A stretch of DNA of 64,000 bases, from positions 1 to 64,000 of the forward strand of contig DHVX01000072.1 of the NCBI GenBank assembly GCA_002412885.1, given 5' to 3'. A model generated the notes under the pieces. The model saw only the letters and a list, made by a program, of their open reading frames with translations, had not been told where the DNA came from and did no database searches. Origin of the DNA: Bacteroidales bacterium UBA5197. GTDB lineage: Bacteria > Bacteroidota > Bacteroidia > Bacteroidales > Lentimicrobiaceae. The translations under genes were made by a program, and so were the position numbers. Of this stretch, positions 8,445-18,190 are shown in pieces; position 1 is the first letter of the stretch; every line of letters begins with the position of its first letter.

Positions 8445-9238
8445 TGCAAGTATTAAAGACCGGAATCATAGCACTAAGCCTGACACTTATATGTGTCAGG
8501 CTTTCCGGGCAACCGGCCGTTGATGTAAAAGGAGAAATGGCTTTAATCCCATCAGGAATATATGTTCCCATGTATTCAAGCGAAAATGAGACAGTGCCGG
8601 TGAATGCATTTTACATTGACCGGGTTCCGGTTACCAACAATGATTTCAGGAAATTTGCTGAAGAATATCCCGAATGGGGAAAAGAAAATGTAAAAAAGTT
8701 GTTTGCTGATCAGGGTTATCTGAAGCATTGGACAGGAAATTCGCAATTTGATTTATCTCTTGCGCAAAGCCCGGTAGTTAATGTATCGTGGTTTGCAGCA
8801 CAAAAATATTGCGAATGTCAGGGTAAACGTTTGCCCACAATTGCAGAGTGGGAGATGGTAGCAGAAGCCGGGCTCACGCGACCCGACGGCCAGAATGAAG
8901 CCGGTTTCAATCGTATGATTCTTGATCTGGCATCGAAACCCAACCCAACCATACTTCCGGATGTTGGCACAACCCTGCAGAATTATTACGGGGTTTGGGA
9001 TATGCACGGACTGGTGTGGGAATGGATCTATGACTTCAACAGTGCATTAACAACCGGGGAATCCAGAGGGAGTTCTTCACCTGACAATGCGCTGTTTTGC
9101 GGAGGTGGTTCATTTCAGGCCAAAGATGTTAACAATTATGCTGCATTCCTGAGGTTTGCGTTAAGGTCGAGCCTGAAGGCAAAATATACCGTTCCCAACG
9201 TAGGATTCAGATGTGCAAAAGATGCGGCAAACCCTTGA
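8444..9238 (+). CDS. SUMF1/FGE-domain protein of the nirK operon, probably non-catalytic
   Basis: The 264-residue protein has an N-terminal signal peptide (to about residue 23) and a formylglycine-generating-enzyme-type fold: MALIPSGIYVPM, FYIDRVPVTNNDFRKF, PVVNVSWFAAQKYCE, GKRLPTIAEWEMVAEAG, VWEWIYD, and the closing NVGFRCA. In true FGE the active-site Cys precedes the ARS segment of the last motif. Here the corresponding position reads RFALRSS, with Phe where Cys is expected, so oxidase activity is unlikely. SUMF1-like proteins near nitrite and nitrous oxide reductase genes are thought to help maturation or electron transfer, and that role is inferred. Its ATG overlaps the nirK stop by one base. 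Confidence 0.88.
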   Translation: MQVLKTGIIALSLTLICVRLSGQPAVDVKGEMALIPSGIYVPMYSSENETVPVNAFYIDRVPVTNNDFRKFAEEYPEWGKENVKKLFADQGYLKHWTGNSQFDLSLAQSPVVNVSWFAAQKYCECQGKRLPTIAEWEMVAEAGLTRPDGQNEAGFNRMILDLASKPNPTILPDVGTTLQNYYGVWDMHGLVWEWIYDFNSALTTGESRGSSSPDNALFCGGGSFQAKDVNNYAAFLRFALRSSLKAKYTVPNVGFRCAKDAANP

Positions 9239-9298
9239 TGAGAAACCATCGAAGCCCAACTTCAATTAAAAATTTACTTTTTTTAAAAAACACAGGAA

Positions 9299-9922
9299 AT
9301 GAAAACATCAAAATTCTTTTTATTGACATTCGCAGTGTTTGTTTTCGTATTAACATCGTGCAGCAAAAAAACAGAGAAAGGAGATTGCTGCAAAACCGGA
9401 CATAATTCGACTGAGGAAAAAACGCTGGAAATTTCAGATGAATCAGTTTTTCTGCTTGAATCGCAATGGGAAAATCAAAAAAATGAACAGAAAAAACTCT
9501 CAGATTATGGCGGGAAAGTTATAGTGGGAGCAATGATTTTCACCAATTGTCCATCGGCCTGTCCGAGGATTGTAGCTGATTTAAAAATCATTGAATCAAC
9601 ATTAAGTGAAGATGAAAGAGCCCGGATACAATTTCTGCTCATAAGCATGGATCCTGAGAGAGACAATCCAGCCCAAATGAGCCGTTTTGCCAGCGACCAT
9701 CGCCTTAATCGCTGGGAAATAATCAGATCAGACAAGTCGGCTACCATGGAAATTGCCAATGTGCTTGGGGTCAGGGTAAAACCATTAAAAGAAGGAGGAT
9801 TTGACCATTCAAACATCATTCAGCTTTTAAATGCACAAGGAGAAATAGTATTTCAGCAACAGGGACTAAACGTTGATCCTGTGGCAACTTTAAAGGAAAT
9901 CAGGAAACTCCTTAATAGTTAA
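9299..9922 (+). CDS. SCO1/SenC family copper chaperone lipoprotein
   Basis: A lipobox (VLTSC, Cys21) directs export and lipidation. A thioredoxin-like SCO domain follows with the copper-binding pair Cys84/Cys88 in CPSAC and the third ligand His in FDHSN. SCO proteins load or reduce copper sites of periplasmic or membrane cuproproteins. Placed 60 bases after the SUMF1-like gene and two genes after nirK, this one probably delivers copper to NirK. An extra Cys-rich segment after the lipobox (KGDCCKTGH) could bind metal. Length (207 aa) is typical. Confidence 0.92.
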   Translation: MKTSKFFLLTFAVFVFVLTSCSKKTEKGDCCKTGHNSTEEKTLEISDESVFLLESQWENQKNEQKKLSDYGGKVIVGAMIFTNCPSACPRIVADLKIIESTLSEDERARIQFLLISMDPERDNPAQMSRFASDHRLNRWEIIRSDKSATMEIANVLGVRVKPLKEGGFDHSNIIQLLNAQGEIVFQQQGLNVDPVATLKEIRKLLNS

Positions 9923-10102
9923 ATTCATTCAGCTCCCTGAGATTTAAAATTGTTATCTCTGCTTTAAAATTATTCAAATTGAATCAAACGAATTATTTAA
10001 ATGATAAATAACTGTTTCATACCGGCACAACCTCATTCACTCAGGTTATTTTATTTATATCAATCAAATTTGTCATTTAATTCTATAAGAAAAATAATTT
10101 CA

Positions 10103-10134
10103 TTTGGTCAGTCTCTGATTTTAAACTAATTTTG
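10103..10134 (+). promoter_or_regulatory. promoter of the histidine kinase gene (TTTG-N20-TAnnTTTG)
   Basis: TTTG at 10103-10106 and TAATTTTG at 10127-10134 are 20 bases apart, a close match to the Bacteroidota -33/-7 arrangement. The ATG follows at 10193. The rest of the 9923-10192 gap is AT-rich with nothing else recognisable. Confidence 0.6.
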
Positions 10135-10192
10135 ATTCCGCTTTATCTCATTAATAAGCCATTGAGACAATTGGAAAGCATAAACTCATTGC

Positions 10193-11590
10193 ATGGAATT
10201 TATTACTGTATTCTTCCGTAAATTTTTGTTTGAGTTTATTTTCACTTCTGATGAAAAGGCTCAGGGTTATAAGATGTTGCGGAGAGCGAATCTTTCAAGG
10301 ATGGAATTTCTCATTTATCTGGGTATTCCGGTTTCGTTGGTTCATTTGGCAATATTTTATTTTTCTCCGGAAGGGGAAACACTGCTTGAAGAAAATTGGA
10401 GACTGGGGATCATTTATGCACATCTTTCGCTCACAATTCTATTTCTTTTCTTCGGAGTATCAGCCATAATTATCAACGCAAAAAAGCAACATTCCTCCAT
10501 GGCAGGAAGGCTTATTCCCCATTTTGTTTTTCTGACGATTATCACTGCAGGCGCTGTCATTGCAGGAATTGACCAACTGGTAACTCCCGCTATCAATCCA
10601 TTCGTGGTTGCAAGCATCCTTGTTGCATTGTTTATATATATGCATCCACTCTTGTCGGTAGTTTACTATCTGATCGGGTATCTCGTATTTAATCTGATTC
10701 AGCAGCAGTTTCAGACCAATCAGGATATGTTACTATCGAATCTGGTAAATGGGTTCACCATAATCTCGGTAGGATGGTTCTTATCGATTACATTCTGGCG
10801 GAATTTTATTTTCCGGTTCCGAAAAGAGAAAATTATAGAAACTCAAAAAAACGAACTCTCGCATCACAACGAAATACTTACTGCCCGCGCTGCAGAGCTT
10901 AATGTGGCAAACAGAACCAAAGACAAATTATTCTCTATTGTATCTCACGACCTTCGGGGACCATTGGCTAATCTTAGCAGCATGATTCATCTGATAAAGG
11001 ATGAAGACATCAGCAAGGAAGAATTCACTTCATTATTGCCTGAACTTTACAGGCAAACATTGCTCTCCAATGAGTTGCTTGAGAATTTATTGAGCTGGTC
11101 AAAGAACAATATCAAGAATTCAGTTGCCAATCCGGAGGAGGTTGATTTGAGGGAAATTACTGAGGAGATTATCCAGCTATACAAAACACAGATTGAAGCG
11201 AAAAAGCTGATTGTCGAAAACAAAGTCATTGATACACATATTGCCTATACCGACAAAGGCATGATTCCCATTGTTTTGCGTAATTTAACTTCCAATGCCA
11301 TCAAATTCTCAAATTCAGGCGGAAGTATTCTGATGGAAACAATAATGGCAAACGAGTTTATAGAATTCAGCATAACCGATACCGGCAAAGGCATATCTGA
11401 TGAACAGATTAAAATGGTTCTCAGCAACGAGTATTATTCAACTCCGGGCACTGCCGGGGAAAAGGGAAATGGTCTTGGTTTATTGCTTTGCCGGGAGTTT
11501 GTTGAGAAGAACGGCGGTAAATTAAGTATTTCCGGCTCTTTGGGAAAGGGAAGCAGATTTAGCTTTACCATTCCTGTGAAAGAAAAATGA
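10193..11590 (+). CDS. membrane sensor histidine kinase
   Basis: The 465-residue protein has about six transmembrane segments in residues 40-205, a short coiled linker, then a HisKA dimerisation domain with phospho-acceptor His252 in IVSHDLRGPL. The HATPase domain follows, with N box LRNLTSNAIKFS, G1 ITDTGKGIS, and G2 GNGLGLLLCREF. The sensor part is purely membrane-embedded with no extracellular domain of note, so the signal is unknown. No response regulator is adjacent. The nearest is the sigma-54 regulator at 18191, and pairing is speculative. Own promoter upstream. Confidence 0.92.
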   Translation: MEFITVFFRKFLFEFIFTSDEKAQGYKMLRRANLSRMEFLIYLGIPVSLVHLAIFYFSPEGETLLEENWRLGIIYAHLSLTILFLFFGVSAIIINAKKQHSSMAGRLIPHFVFLTIITAGAVIAGIDQLVTPAINPFVVASILVALFIYMHPLLSVVYYLIGYLVFNLIQQQFQTNQDMLLSNLVNGFTIISVGWFLSITFWRNFIFRFRKEKIIETQKNELSHHNEILTARAAELNVANRTKDKLFSIVSHDLRGPLANLSSMIHLIKDEDISKEEFTSLLPELYRQTLLSNELLENLLSWSKNNIKNSVANPEEVDLREITEEIIQLYKTQIEAKKLIVENKVIDTHIAYTDKGMIPIVLRNLTSNAIKFSNSGGSILMETIMANEFIEFSITDTGKGISDEQIKMVLSNEYYSTPGTAGEKGNGLGLLLCREFVEKNGGKLSISGSLGKGSRFSFTIPVKEK

Positions 11591-11632
11591 ACGGGGTTAA
11601 ATAGTTTATTCGCTTCCGGAATAATCAATCGT

Positions 11633-11640
11633 TATCTTTG
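11633..11640 (+). promoter_or_regulatory. TAnnTTTG -7 box
   Basis: TATCTTTG ends 19 bases before the ATG at 11660, giving a short leader for the type IX-secreted protein gene. The -33 region is weak. Confidence 0.5.
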
Positions 11641-11659
11641 TGATATAATCCTGTGATCA

Positions 11660-13138
11660 ATGAGCATGAAAATTCCAGCATTTACAGTAATTCTTTTGTT
11701 AATGATGATTTCCGGTTTATCGGCGCAAAACTACCGTGTTCTTCAGCCAGACCGTTCAACATTATACCAGGGGCAATTTGAACCCATACTCGGAATGCGT
11801 GTAGATTCGGTTACAGTATCAGGATCAGATACAACCTATCATTTGCTGAAAAATCTGCAGCAAATGGATGTCCTTTGCTTTTTTATAGATGGACCATCGT
11901 GGCTTGGCGAAAAGATAACCATCGACGAAAGTGGTGAAACGGTCTTCTTCAATGCTTTCAATCAGCCGGTTCTGATCAAAACACTTGCGGTATTGAATGA
12001 GGAATGGATTTGTTTTAATACCCCGGCATTAAGTATTCGTGCAACTGTATCATCAATAGGAATGTCTGATATTCTGGGCCAACCCGATTCCATAAAAACC
12101 ATTACTTTTCAGGCAAAAGATGCCGGGGGAGAGAATATTTCACATGAAGTAAACAACCTCAGTATTGCCCTGTCGAAGAACACCGGCATTGCCAAAACCC
12201 TGAATTTTTATAGTTTCCCTGACCTGTATCTTGGCTTCGCATCGCAAATGCTGCAGGAATTTACCCTGGTCGGAGCTGACAATCCCAACGCCGGTTTACA
12301 AAATCTCACCTGGATGCAGGTGCATAACCACAGCCCCGGCGATGAACTTCATACCGTGCAAATCAATGGCTGGGCATATTATCAGCAGCGCATAGAAAAA
12401 ATAGCCAGACTTCTCAACAAATCTGTTTTTGGCGGGATGGTAGTTTATGAATGGGAAAATAAAGTCAAAATCAGCACCCAGGATGGCGGAATTAATACGT
12501 TTACTGCTTCAATAGATACCATCACCGAAAGTATATCACCTGATGCCAGCTTTGATGTGCTGCCGGGAGTTGCATGGAATTTCACGGAATGGGATGCCTG
12601 GAATATCCTGAAAATGGGAACAGGCATTCATGGCTTAAAAAAGATACAAGGCAGGGAAACCAATTGTATGATAAAAGGATTTCAAACCATGGGCAGCGAT
12701 ACATGCTTTAACCCGATTATTATTTGTGGTTGCACACCCGACCATGATTACTATGAAGGACTTGGCGGGCCATACTATACCTGTGGTTCGGGGGTGGATG
12801 CCTATCGTCGCGAACTGGTTTATTACAAAAAGAACGGAAATGAATGGGGCATTCCGCTTGATTTTACGGTAAACACCGGTACAATTGTCAGAAAAGAATC
12901 GGATGAATTGATCAGTATTTATCCCAACCCCGCTGAAGATTTTCTGAACATCAGCTTTACTCAGGGCAATACCATCAATACGCTGACTATTTACAACCGT
13001 TATGGTCAGGAAAACGGCCGGCATCAAATCACTGGCAATGATTTCAGGCTAAGTTTGAAAAATCTCAGCCCCGGAATATATCTCCTCCGGTTTTCGGGCA
13101 ACGGACCGACAATTACCAGACATTTGATCAAAAAATAA
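11660..13138 (+). CDS. secreted protein with type IX sorting domain (type A), function unknown
   Basis: The 492-residue protein has a signal peptide (VILLLMMISGLSAQ) and a C-terminal type IX secretion sorting domain of about 75 residues. That domain contains ISIYPNPAEDFLNISF, the middle IYNRYGQ element, and the closing LSPGIYLLRFSG. The roughly 390-residue passenger is beta-rich and holds a Cys-rich CGCTPDHDYYEGLGG region, but I recognise no enzyme family. A second start (M-K-I at 11666) is possible. It would be exported to the cell surface or medium. The gene ends four bases before the convergent esterase gene. Confidence 0.88.
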   Translation: MSMKIPAFTVILLLMMISGLSAQNYRVLQPDRSTLYQGQFEPILGMRVDSVTVSGSDTTYHLLKNLQQMDVLCFFIDGPSWLGEKITIDESGETVFFNAFNQPVLIKTLAVLNEEWICFNTPALSIRATVSSIGMSDILGQPDSIKTITFQAKDAGGENISHEVNNLSIALSKNTGIAKTLNFYSFPDLYLGFASQMLQEFTLVGADNPNAGLQNLTWMQVHNHSPGDELHTVQINGWAYYQQRIEKIARLLNKSVFGGMVVYEWENKVKISTQDGGINTFTASIDTITESISPDASFDVLPGVAWNFTEWDAWNILKMGTGIHGLKKIQGRETNCMIKGFQTMGSDTCFNPIIICGCTPDHDYYEGLGGPYYTCGSGVDAYRRELVYYKKNGNEWGIPLDFTVNTGTIVRKESDELISIYPNPAEDFLNISFTQGNTINTLTIYNRYGQENGRHQITGNDFRLSLKNLSPGIYLLRFSGNGPTITRHLIKK

Positions 13139-13142
13139 GGCT

Positions 13143-14264
13143 TTAATTCTGCGCCTGATTTATCATCCTGACTAAAAATCCCTTCAGACTTTCTGCCATT
13201 TGCTGATGCTCAACTTTATTCGGATGGCCCGAACAACCCGTTGCTGTAATGGTAGGAAAATGATGAATTTCTGGTTTTGGTTTTTCAGGATAAATTTCTG
13301 CAAACTTAAGCTGAACAGCAATCAGGCAGGAATGAAAAAGAATATCCTTTTCTTTCTCTACCATTGGACTGGTCAGCAAGGCAAAACGAGCCTGGGGCTG
13401 CCTGGATATCAGGGATTGGAGAAACTGAAAATATTCATTTACAAAACGTGCAGAATCAAAAGCTTTTCGGGGATTAACGCCATCACCTTCGCTCAGATCA
13501 TTTGTTCCTAAGGCAATGATAATCCAATCGGGCTTAAATGAATTGAAATCGCGTTTCTGCAGGCTGTCTGCATTCAGATATGCTGACTCATACAAGGAAG
13601 GAACCGAAGGAATTTCGCTGTTCCATGCCCGGTAAATTCCGGCTCCGCTAATTGAGCTGAGGAGAAAATCGGCATTCAAAGCTCTGGAAACAATGGCTGC
13701 ATAACTCCAGTAAGCATTGTGCTGGTCAAACCATTTACCGTTATCGCAGGGAGTTTCCTCTGCATCGTTACCCATACCACAGGTGATGCTGTTGCCGATA
13801 AATTCGAGCCTGAGCATATCCGTTTTTTCAGTTGCTTTTACTCTGTCGGCGCTGACACCGTGAAAAAGCAGAAGCCCGTTTTGAGCTTCAGTTGCTTTAA
13901 ATACTTTAAGGGTATGCCATTCAGCGGATGAATCGGCTTGGATTGCAAAAGGTTTGGAGATTGAATTCTCCACTTTCTTCCGGCCGTAATATTTACCATC
14001 AAGCTCAAAAGACACATAATTGTAATCCCCATCCGCAGCTTTGTTGCTAAGAAATACCTGGCAGTTATCGCCTGCAAAACGAAACTCAACCCCTGATGCT
14101 GAACTGATAAGCACAAGTGCGGAATCATTCAACACAACGAGTCCTTTTCGCTCAAAAGCATCAAGGCTAGCCGGAAAATCCATAACCTGTAAGGTAGTGC
14201 ATGCACTCATCCAGATTCCTGAAGTTAACAGCAGAAATAGCGGTAGAATTGAAAGTTTTTTCAT
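13143..14264 (-). CDS. CE2-like acetyl esterase lipoprotein (jelly-roll plus SGNH hydrolase)
   Basis: The product has a lipoprotein-type leader (IWMSAC, Cys22), an N-terminal beta-sandwich of about 120 residues, and a C-terminal SGNH hydrolase domain. Catalytic landmarks are Ser159 in GNSITCG, the GTNDLSEGD block III, and His347 in CSGHPN. This two-domain order is that of carbohydrate esterase family 2, which removes acetyl groups from xylan or mannan side chains. The start at 14264 was preferred over an ATG 11 codons upstream because it gives a normal signal peptide. It precedes a beta-mannosidase on the same strand by about 240 bases, suggesting joint hemicellulose breakdown. Confidence 0.87.
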   Translation of the reverse strand: MKKLSILPLFLLLTSGIWMSACTTLQVMDFPASLDAFERKGLVVLNDSALVLISSASGVEFRFAGDNCQVFLSNKAADGDYNYVSFELDGKYYGRKKVENSISKPFAIQADSSAEWHTLKVFKATEAQNGLLLFHGVSADRVKATEKTDMLRLEFIGNSITCGMGNDAEETPCDNGKWFDQHNAYWSYAAIVSRALNADFLLSSISGAGIYRAWNSEIPSVPSLYESAYLNADSLQKRDFNSFKPDWIIIALGTNDLSEGDGVNPRKAFDSARFVNEYFQFLQSLISRQPQARFALLTSPMVEKEKDILFHSCLIAVQLKFAEIYPEKPKPEIHHFPTITATGCSGHPNKVEHQQMAESLKGFLVRMINQAQN

Positions 14265-14365
14265 AATTGCTGACTTGTTTTCAATGGACAAACCCATACT
14301 TGAGGATTATGGGATTATCAAATTAACTTCCTCAAATAAGACACATTGTATATCCCCCTCTTTTC

Positions 14366-14404
14366 CCCCTTTTGGGCCTTCGACCAAGCTCAGGCACCAA
14401 GGGG
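14366..14404. repeat. TTCGAC...AGCTC hairpin element
   Basis: Outer arms CCCCTT (14366-14371) and AAGGGG (14399-14404) enclose inner arms GCCT and AGGC and the core TTCGACCAAGCTC. The same core with different complementary arms occurs elsewhere in the window (46307-46352, 46573-46618, 33397-33466, 24024-24042). Confidence 0.7.
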
Positions 14405-14506
14405 ACGATTACTTTCGTTTTTTAGACACATTAGTATGCAGAAAGTCCAGTTGAATCGGGCACTTAAGTGGGGAAGTTGTTTCGACAGTTTCACTTATGG
14501 ATTAAA

Positions 14507-17098
14507 TTATAATTTCATCGTTTTCTGAAGGTGAAGCACCCTGAATCCCTTTTCAAAATCTTCCCAGCGAATGGTGGCCGGGCAGGTGATCAGGCGAATT
14601 TCCCCGGGCTGCATATCGAAGAAGTTATCAGAGAAAAGCACATCGGTATTGTCGCTGATCAGCATCAGGTTTTTGCAGAGTTTTTGTGAAGTGACTTCAA
14701 TCACAAACTGATCTCCTTTTTGGCTGATGCGGGTTTTGATACCCGGATCGGGAAGTTTGAGGTCTTTCGGCTTTGCAAAATAGACAAACTCCTGATCAAT
14801 TTCGTTTGAACCTACCATTAAAGTAGCGGTAAGTACCACCTTATTTTCCTGATAGTTAAGCGGAAGTTCTTTCAGATCGATGCTATAAACCAGGGATGAA
14901 CTATTGGCGGGCAAGGTAATTTTAACAGGACGATTCCAGAGCGAAAGTCCGTTAAAATCGGCCAGATTGAGGCGAACAACCGCTAAAGTTTTCTGGTTTA
15001 AATCTGAAACGCCATAAATCAGCAATTTACCATCTTCAACCACCACATTGATTATCTGATTTTTGAGGGCTTCCTTAGCAAAATAATGCAGGGCTTTCCA
15101 CTTTCCGTAATAATCAATACCTGACCAGGATGCAACCGGCCACACATCGTTTAGCTGCCAGTAAAGCGAGCCCATGCAATAAGGCATATCGCTGCGATGG
15201 GTTTTCAGCGCCATTTTTATGGCATCGGCCTGCAGCAACTGACCCACATAAAGCAGGTGCTCAAAGTTTTCGGGAATCTGATAATCAGCTTCCATGTATT
15301 GTTTTATGCGGAGGTTCCCGATACCGCTGCGCTGATGCGAAGCCATCACAGGTGATTCAATGCTCCAGTCTTCGGGGAGTGTATATTTTTTAACACTGTT
15401 GAACTCAGGAAATGACTGAAAACCGTATTCACTCATAAAGCGGGCTTTGTATTTGCGGAAATCGCTAAACGGATGCTGTCCGTGCCAAACGCCCCAGTAA
15501 TGCATATCGCCGGTATTGCTCTCATAACCTGATAACTTGCCCATGCCTGCCGATGGCGATGAATGCCAGTAAGGTTGCTGATAAGTAAACTGTTCAACAA
15601 CAGCAGGCAGAATATGGTGAAATAGTGTATCATATGCTTTCCAGATGGTGGCACGCTGTTCGGGATTGTATTCCTGTTTCCAACCCCAGCCACGGTCTTC
15701 GTGCCCTTCGGCCCAGGCAACTTCAATCTCATTGTTTCCGCACCACAACGCAATACAAGCGTGATTACGCAGGCGCTTTACGTTGTCTTCGGCCTCGCGG
15801 CGTGCACTATTCAGAAAATCATTGTCGCCTGGATACATGCTGCAGGCATACATAAAATCCTGCCAGACCATGATGCCATATTTATCACAGAGATCGTAAA
15901 AAATATTTTCTTCATAAACGCCTCCGCCCCAAACGCGCAGCATATTCATGTTGGCATCGGCGGCTGACTTTACAATAAACTCATAAGTTTCGGGCGAAAC
16001 CCGGGGCAGAAAAACATCGTTGGGAATATAATTGGCACCTTTGGCGAAAACCGGACGACCGTTCACCTCAAAGAAAAAGCTCTCTCCCCCACCCTTTGCA
16101 TCGGGTTTGCGAACTAGTTTGATGGTGCGTAGCCCGATATTTGCCGATCTGCTATCCAACTCTGTACCTGACTTCTCAATCCGGGCAGTAATGTTGTATA
16201 AAGGCTGATCGCCCAGTCCATTGGGCCACCAAAGCTTAGGATTAAGGATGGTAAAATCAGCTTTCTGAACTGATTTTCCGGCTGTTAGTTTAACCGGAAC
16301 CGAGGTAGCTTTCACATTATCCACCAGAATTTCAAGCAGATAATCGCCGGCTTCGGCAACATCAATCTCAACTTCAGCAGTGATCGGAGCTGTATTTTTT
16401 GAAACGGTTTTTTGAATTACATGCAGATTTTCGATGCGTGCCTGATTCCACATTTCGAGATAAACAGGGCGCCAGATTCCAGAACTTACCAAGCGTGGTC
16501 CCCAATCCCAGCCAAAATGATAACCAGCCTTACGGGTAAAAATGCTCACCTGATTCGGCCCCATTCCTCCAAGTTTGGACTGATCGTTTGAAGCCGGCAG
16601 ATGATAACCAAATAACTCCTGTTTTGCCATTCCTTTTATCAAAGGAGAAGTAAAATAAACTCTGAGCGTATTTTCACCCTGCTTAAGGTATTTCTTTGCA
16701 TCCACCCTCCAGGTGATGAACATATTATCGGCACTGAGAACCTTTACTTCGTTCAGAAAAACATCGGCATAGGTATCAAGCCCTTCAAACAAGAGATGAA
16801 GATTATCGTGTTTCAGGTCGTCATCCGTAAGGGTAAATACAGTTTTGTACTCCCAGTTCACTTTGTCAATCCATTGCTGATCAAGCTCATTGAGTCGATA
16901 AAAAGGATCCTGAATTTTTCCGGCAGCGAGCAGATCAGTATGCACCGTACCCGGTATTGAAGCTGGCAGCCAATGCATAGTTCCCGCCTGACGGAATTTC
17001 CAGTTCTTATCAATGCTTTTTCCGTTATTGGCAGTTTGACCCGTTACTGCAAGCTGAACCATAAAGAGAAGAGCAATTAAGATAACACGAAATCTCAT
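14507..17098 (-). CDS. beta-mannosidase, glycoside hydrolase family 2
   Basis: The 863-residue exported enzyme has a signal peptide ending near VTGQ, an N-terminal GH2 sugar-binding domain (SIPGTVHTDLLAAGKI, VNWEYKTVF), an Ig-like sandwich and a TIM barrel. The general acid/base is Glu457 in WCGNNEIE and the nucleophile is Glu557 in MSEYGFQ. The WQDFMYACSMYP and YWQLNDVWP segments are typical of beta-mannosidases. It releases mannose from non-reducing ends of manno-oligosaccharides, probably in the periplasm. With the CE2-like esterase downstream it suggests degradation of acetylated mannan, but no SusC/SusD pair is present in the window. Confidence 0.95.
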   Translation of the reverse strand: MRFRVILIALLFMVQLAVTGQTANNGKSIDKNWKFRQAGTMHWLPASIPGTVHTDLLAAGKIQDPFYRLNELDQQWIDKVNWEYKTVFTLTDDDLKHDNLHLLFEGLDTYADVFLNEVKVLSADNMFITWRVDAKKYLKQGENTLRVYFTSPLIKGMAKQELFGYHLPASNDQSKLGGMGPNQVSIFTRKAGYHFGWDWGPRLVSSGIWRPVYLEMWNQARIENLHVIQKTVSKNTAPITAEVEIDVAEAGDYLLEILVDNVKATSVPVKLTAGKSVQKADFTILNPKLWWPNGLGDQPLYNITARIEKSGTELDSRSANIGLRTIKLVRKPDAKGGGESFFFEVNGRPVFAKGANYIPNDVFLPRVSPETYEFIVKSAADANMNMLRVWGGGVYEENIFYDLCDKYGIMVWQDFMYACSMYPGDNDFLNSARREAEDNVKRLRNHACIALWCGNNEIEVAWAEGHEDRGWGWKQEYNPEQRATIWKAYDTLFHHILPAVVEQFTYQQPYWHSSPSAGMGKLSGYESNTGDMHYWGVWHGQHPFSDFRKYKARFMSEYGFQSFPEFNSVKKYTLPEDWSIESPVMASHQRSGIGNLRIKQYMEADYQIPENFEHLLYVGQLLQADAIKMALKTHRSDMPYCMGSLYWQLNDVWPVASWSGIDYYGKWKALHYFAKEALKNQIINVVVEDGKLLIYGVSDLNQKTLAVVRLNLADFNGLSLWNRPVKITLPANSSSLVYSIDLKELPLNYQENKVVLTATLMVGSNEIDQEFVYFAKPKDLKLPDPGIKTRISQKGDQFVIEVTSQKLCKNLMLISDNTDVLFSDNFFDMQPGEIRLITCPATIRWEDFEKGFRVLHLQKTMKL

Positions 17099-17240
17099 AC
17101 TGTAAGTTTTTAATAAATTTAATGAAGCGAAAATAGCGACTTTTTATGAAGGAAAACAGCAAAAATGAATTTATACTACCGCTGCATGATTATCAGAGTA
17201 TTACTGTCTTCCAGTAACAGAACGCAGAAAGAATTCTTTT

Positions 17241-17248
17241 TATCTTTG
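17241..17248 (+). promoter_or_regulatory. TAnnTTTG -7 box
   Basis: TATCTTTG followed by CG, 40 bases before the ATG of the SGNH esterase gene at 17289. Confidence 0.5.
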
Positions 17249-17288
17249 CGGAATATCAAAAAAAAACGGACTGATTGCACCAACGTTT

Positions 17289-17960
17289 ATGAAAAAAACC
17301 TCATTCATCTCATTCTTGTTATTAACAATTATATTCATGTCACTAGCTCCTGCCAAACCCACCCGTATCGTGCTTTTCGGGGATTCAATTACACAAATGG
17401 GCAACGAGCCGGGCGGATATATTGACCTGATGCGACAGGATATCGCCGGTAAAGGCCTGAGTGACAAATATGAGCTTTTCGGGGAAGGAATCGGGGGAAA
17501 TAAGGTTTATGACCTCTACCTCAGGCTTGAAGATGATGTACTGATTCACAAACCCGATGTGGTTTTTATATACATTGGTGTTAACGATGTGTGGCATAAG
17601 GTGTGGGGAACAGGCACTGATGCCGATAAATTTGAAGGCTTCTACAGGGCACTGATCAGTAAAATTCAGTCAACGGGGGCAAAAGTAGTTTTGTGCACGC
17701 CGGCAGTAATTGGCGAACGCACCGATTTCTCCAACCAGCTCGATGGCGATCTGAACAGATATTCAGCCACTATCCGCAATCTTGCCACCGAATACAGCTG
17801 CAACCTGATTGACCTTCGCCGCATATTTCTCGATTATAATCTGAAGAACAATCCCGAAAACCTTGAAAAAGGAATACTCACCACCGATGGTGTTCACCTG
17901 AACGAAAAGGGAAACCGTATGGTGGCCAATGCATTTTTAAGTGAGATTTTTCCTAAGTAG
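17289..17960 (+). CDS. SGNH/GDSL-family esterase, secreted
   Basis: The 223-residue protein has a signal peptide to about residue 22 and a single SGNH domain. Block I is FGDSITQ with Ser33, the oxyanion Gly is in GEGIGGNKV, block III is GVNDVWH, and the catalytic pair is Asp200 and His203 in DGVHLNEKG. The family removes acetyl or acyl groups from polysaccharides or lipids, and the natural substrate is not readable. Divergent placement next to the beta-mannosidase and CE2-like genes makes a carbohydrate acetylesterase role plausible. It has its own promoter box. Confidence 0.9.
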   Translation: MKKTSFISFLLLTIIFMSLAPAKPTRIVLFGDSITQMGNEPGGYIDLMRQDIAGKGLSDKYELFGEGIGGNKVYDLYLRLEDDVLIHKPDVVFIYIGVNDVWHKVWGTGTDADKFEGFYRALISKIQSTGAKVVLCTPAVIGERTDFSNQLDGDLNRYSATIRNLATEYSCNLIDLRRIFLDYNLKNNPENLEKGILTTDGVHLNEKGNRMVANAFLSEIFPK

Positions 17961-18190
17961 TGTCAGGGCAAGATCAGAATTTCAAAGTTATTCAAAAATT
18001 CTGGAGCCGATTTCTCATTAAGAAACAGGAAAAACAAGGGGGTAAGCTGTTCAATAGCAATAATTATCAGTGCAATACACAAATATGCAAATCTTAATAT
18101 TGCACATATCTGCATATAAGTAAATCGGCAAAACAACTTTTTCCCATCTTAGCTGTTTAATTTATCCTTTTCCATTTCCCGCGAGAATCA

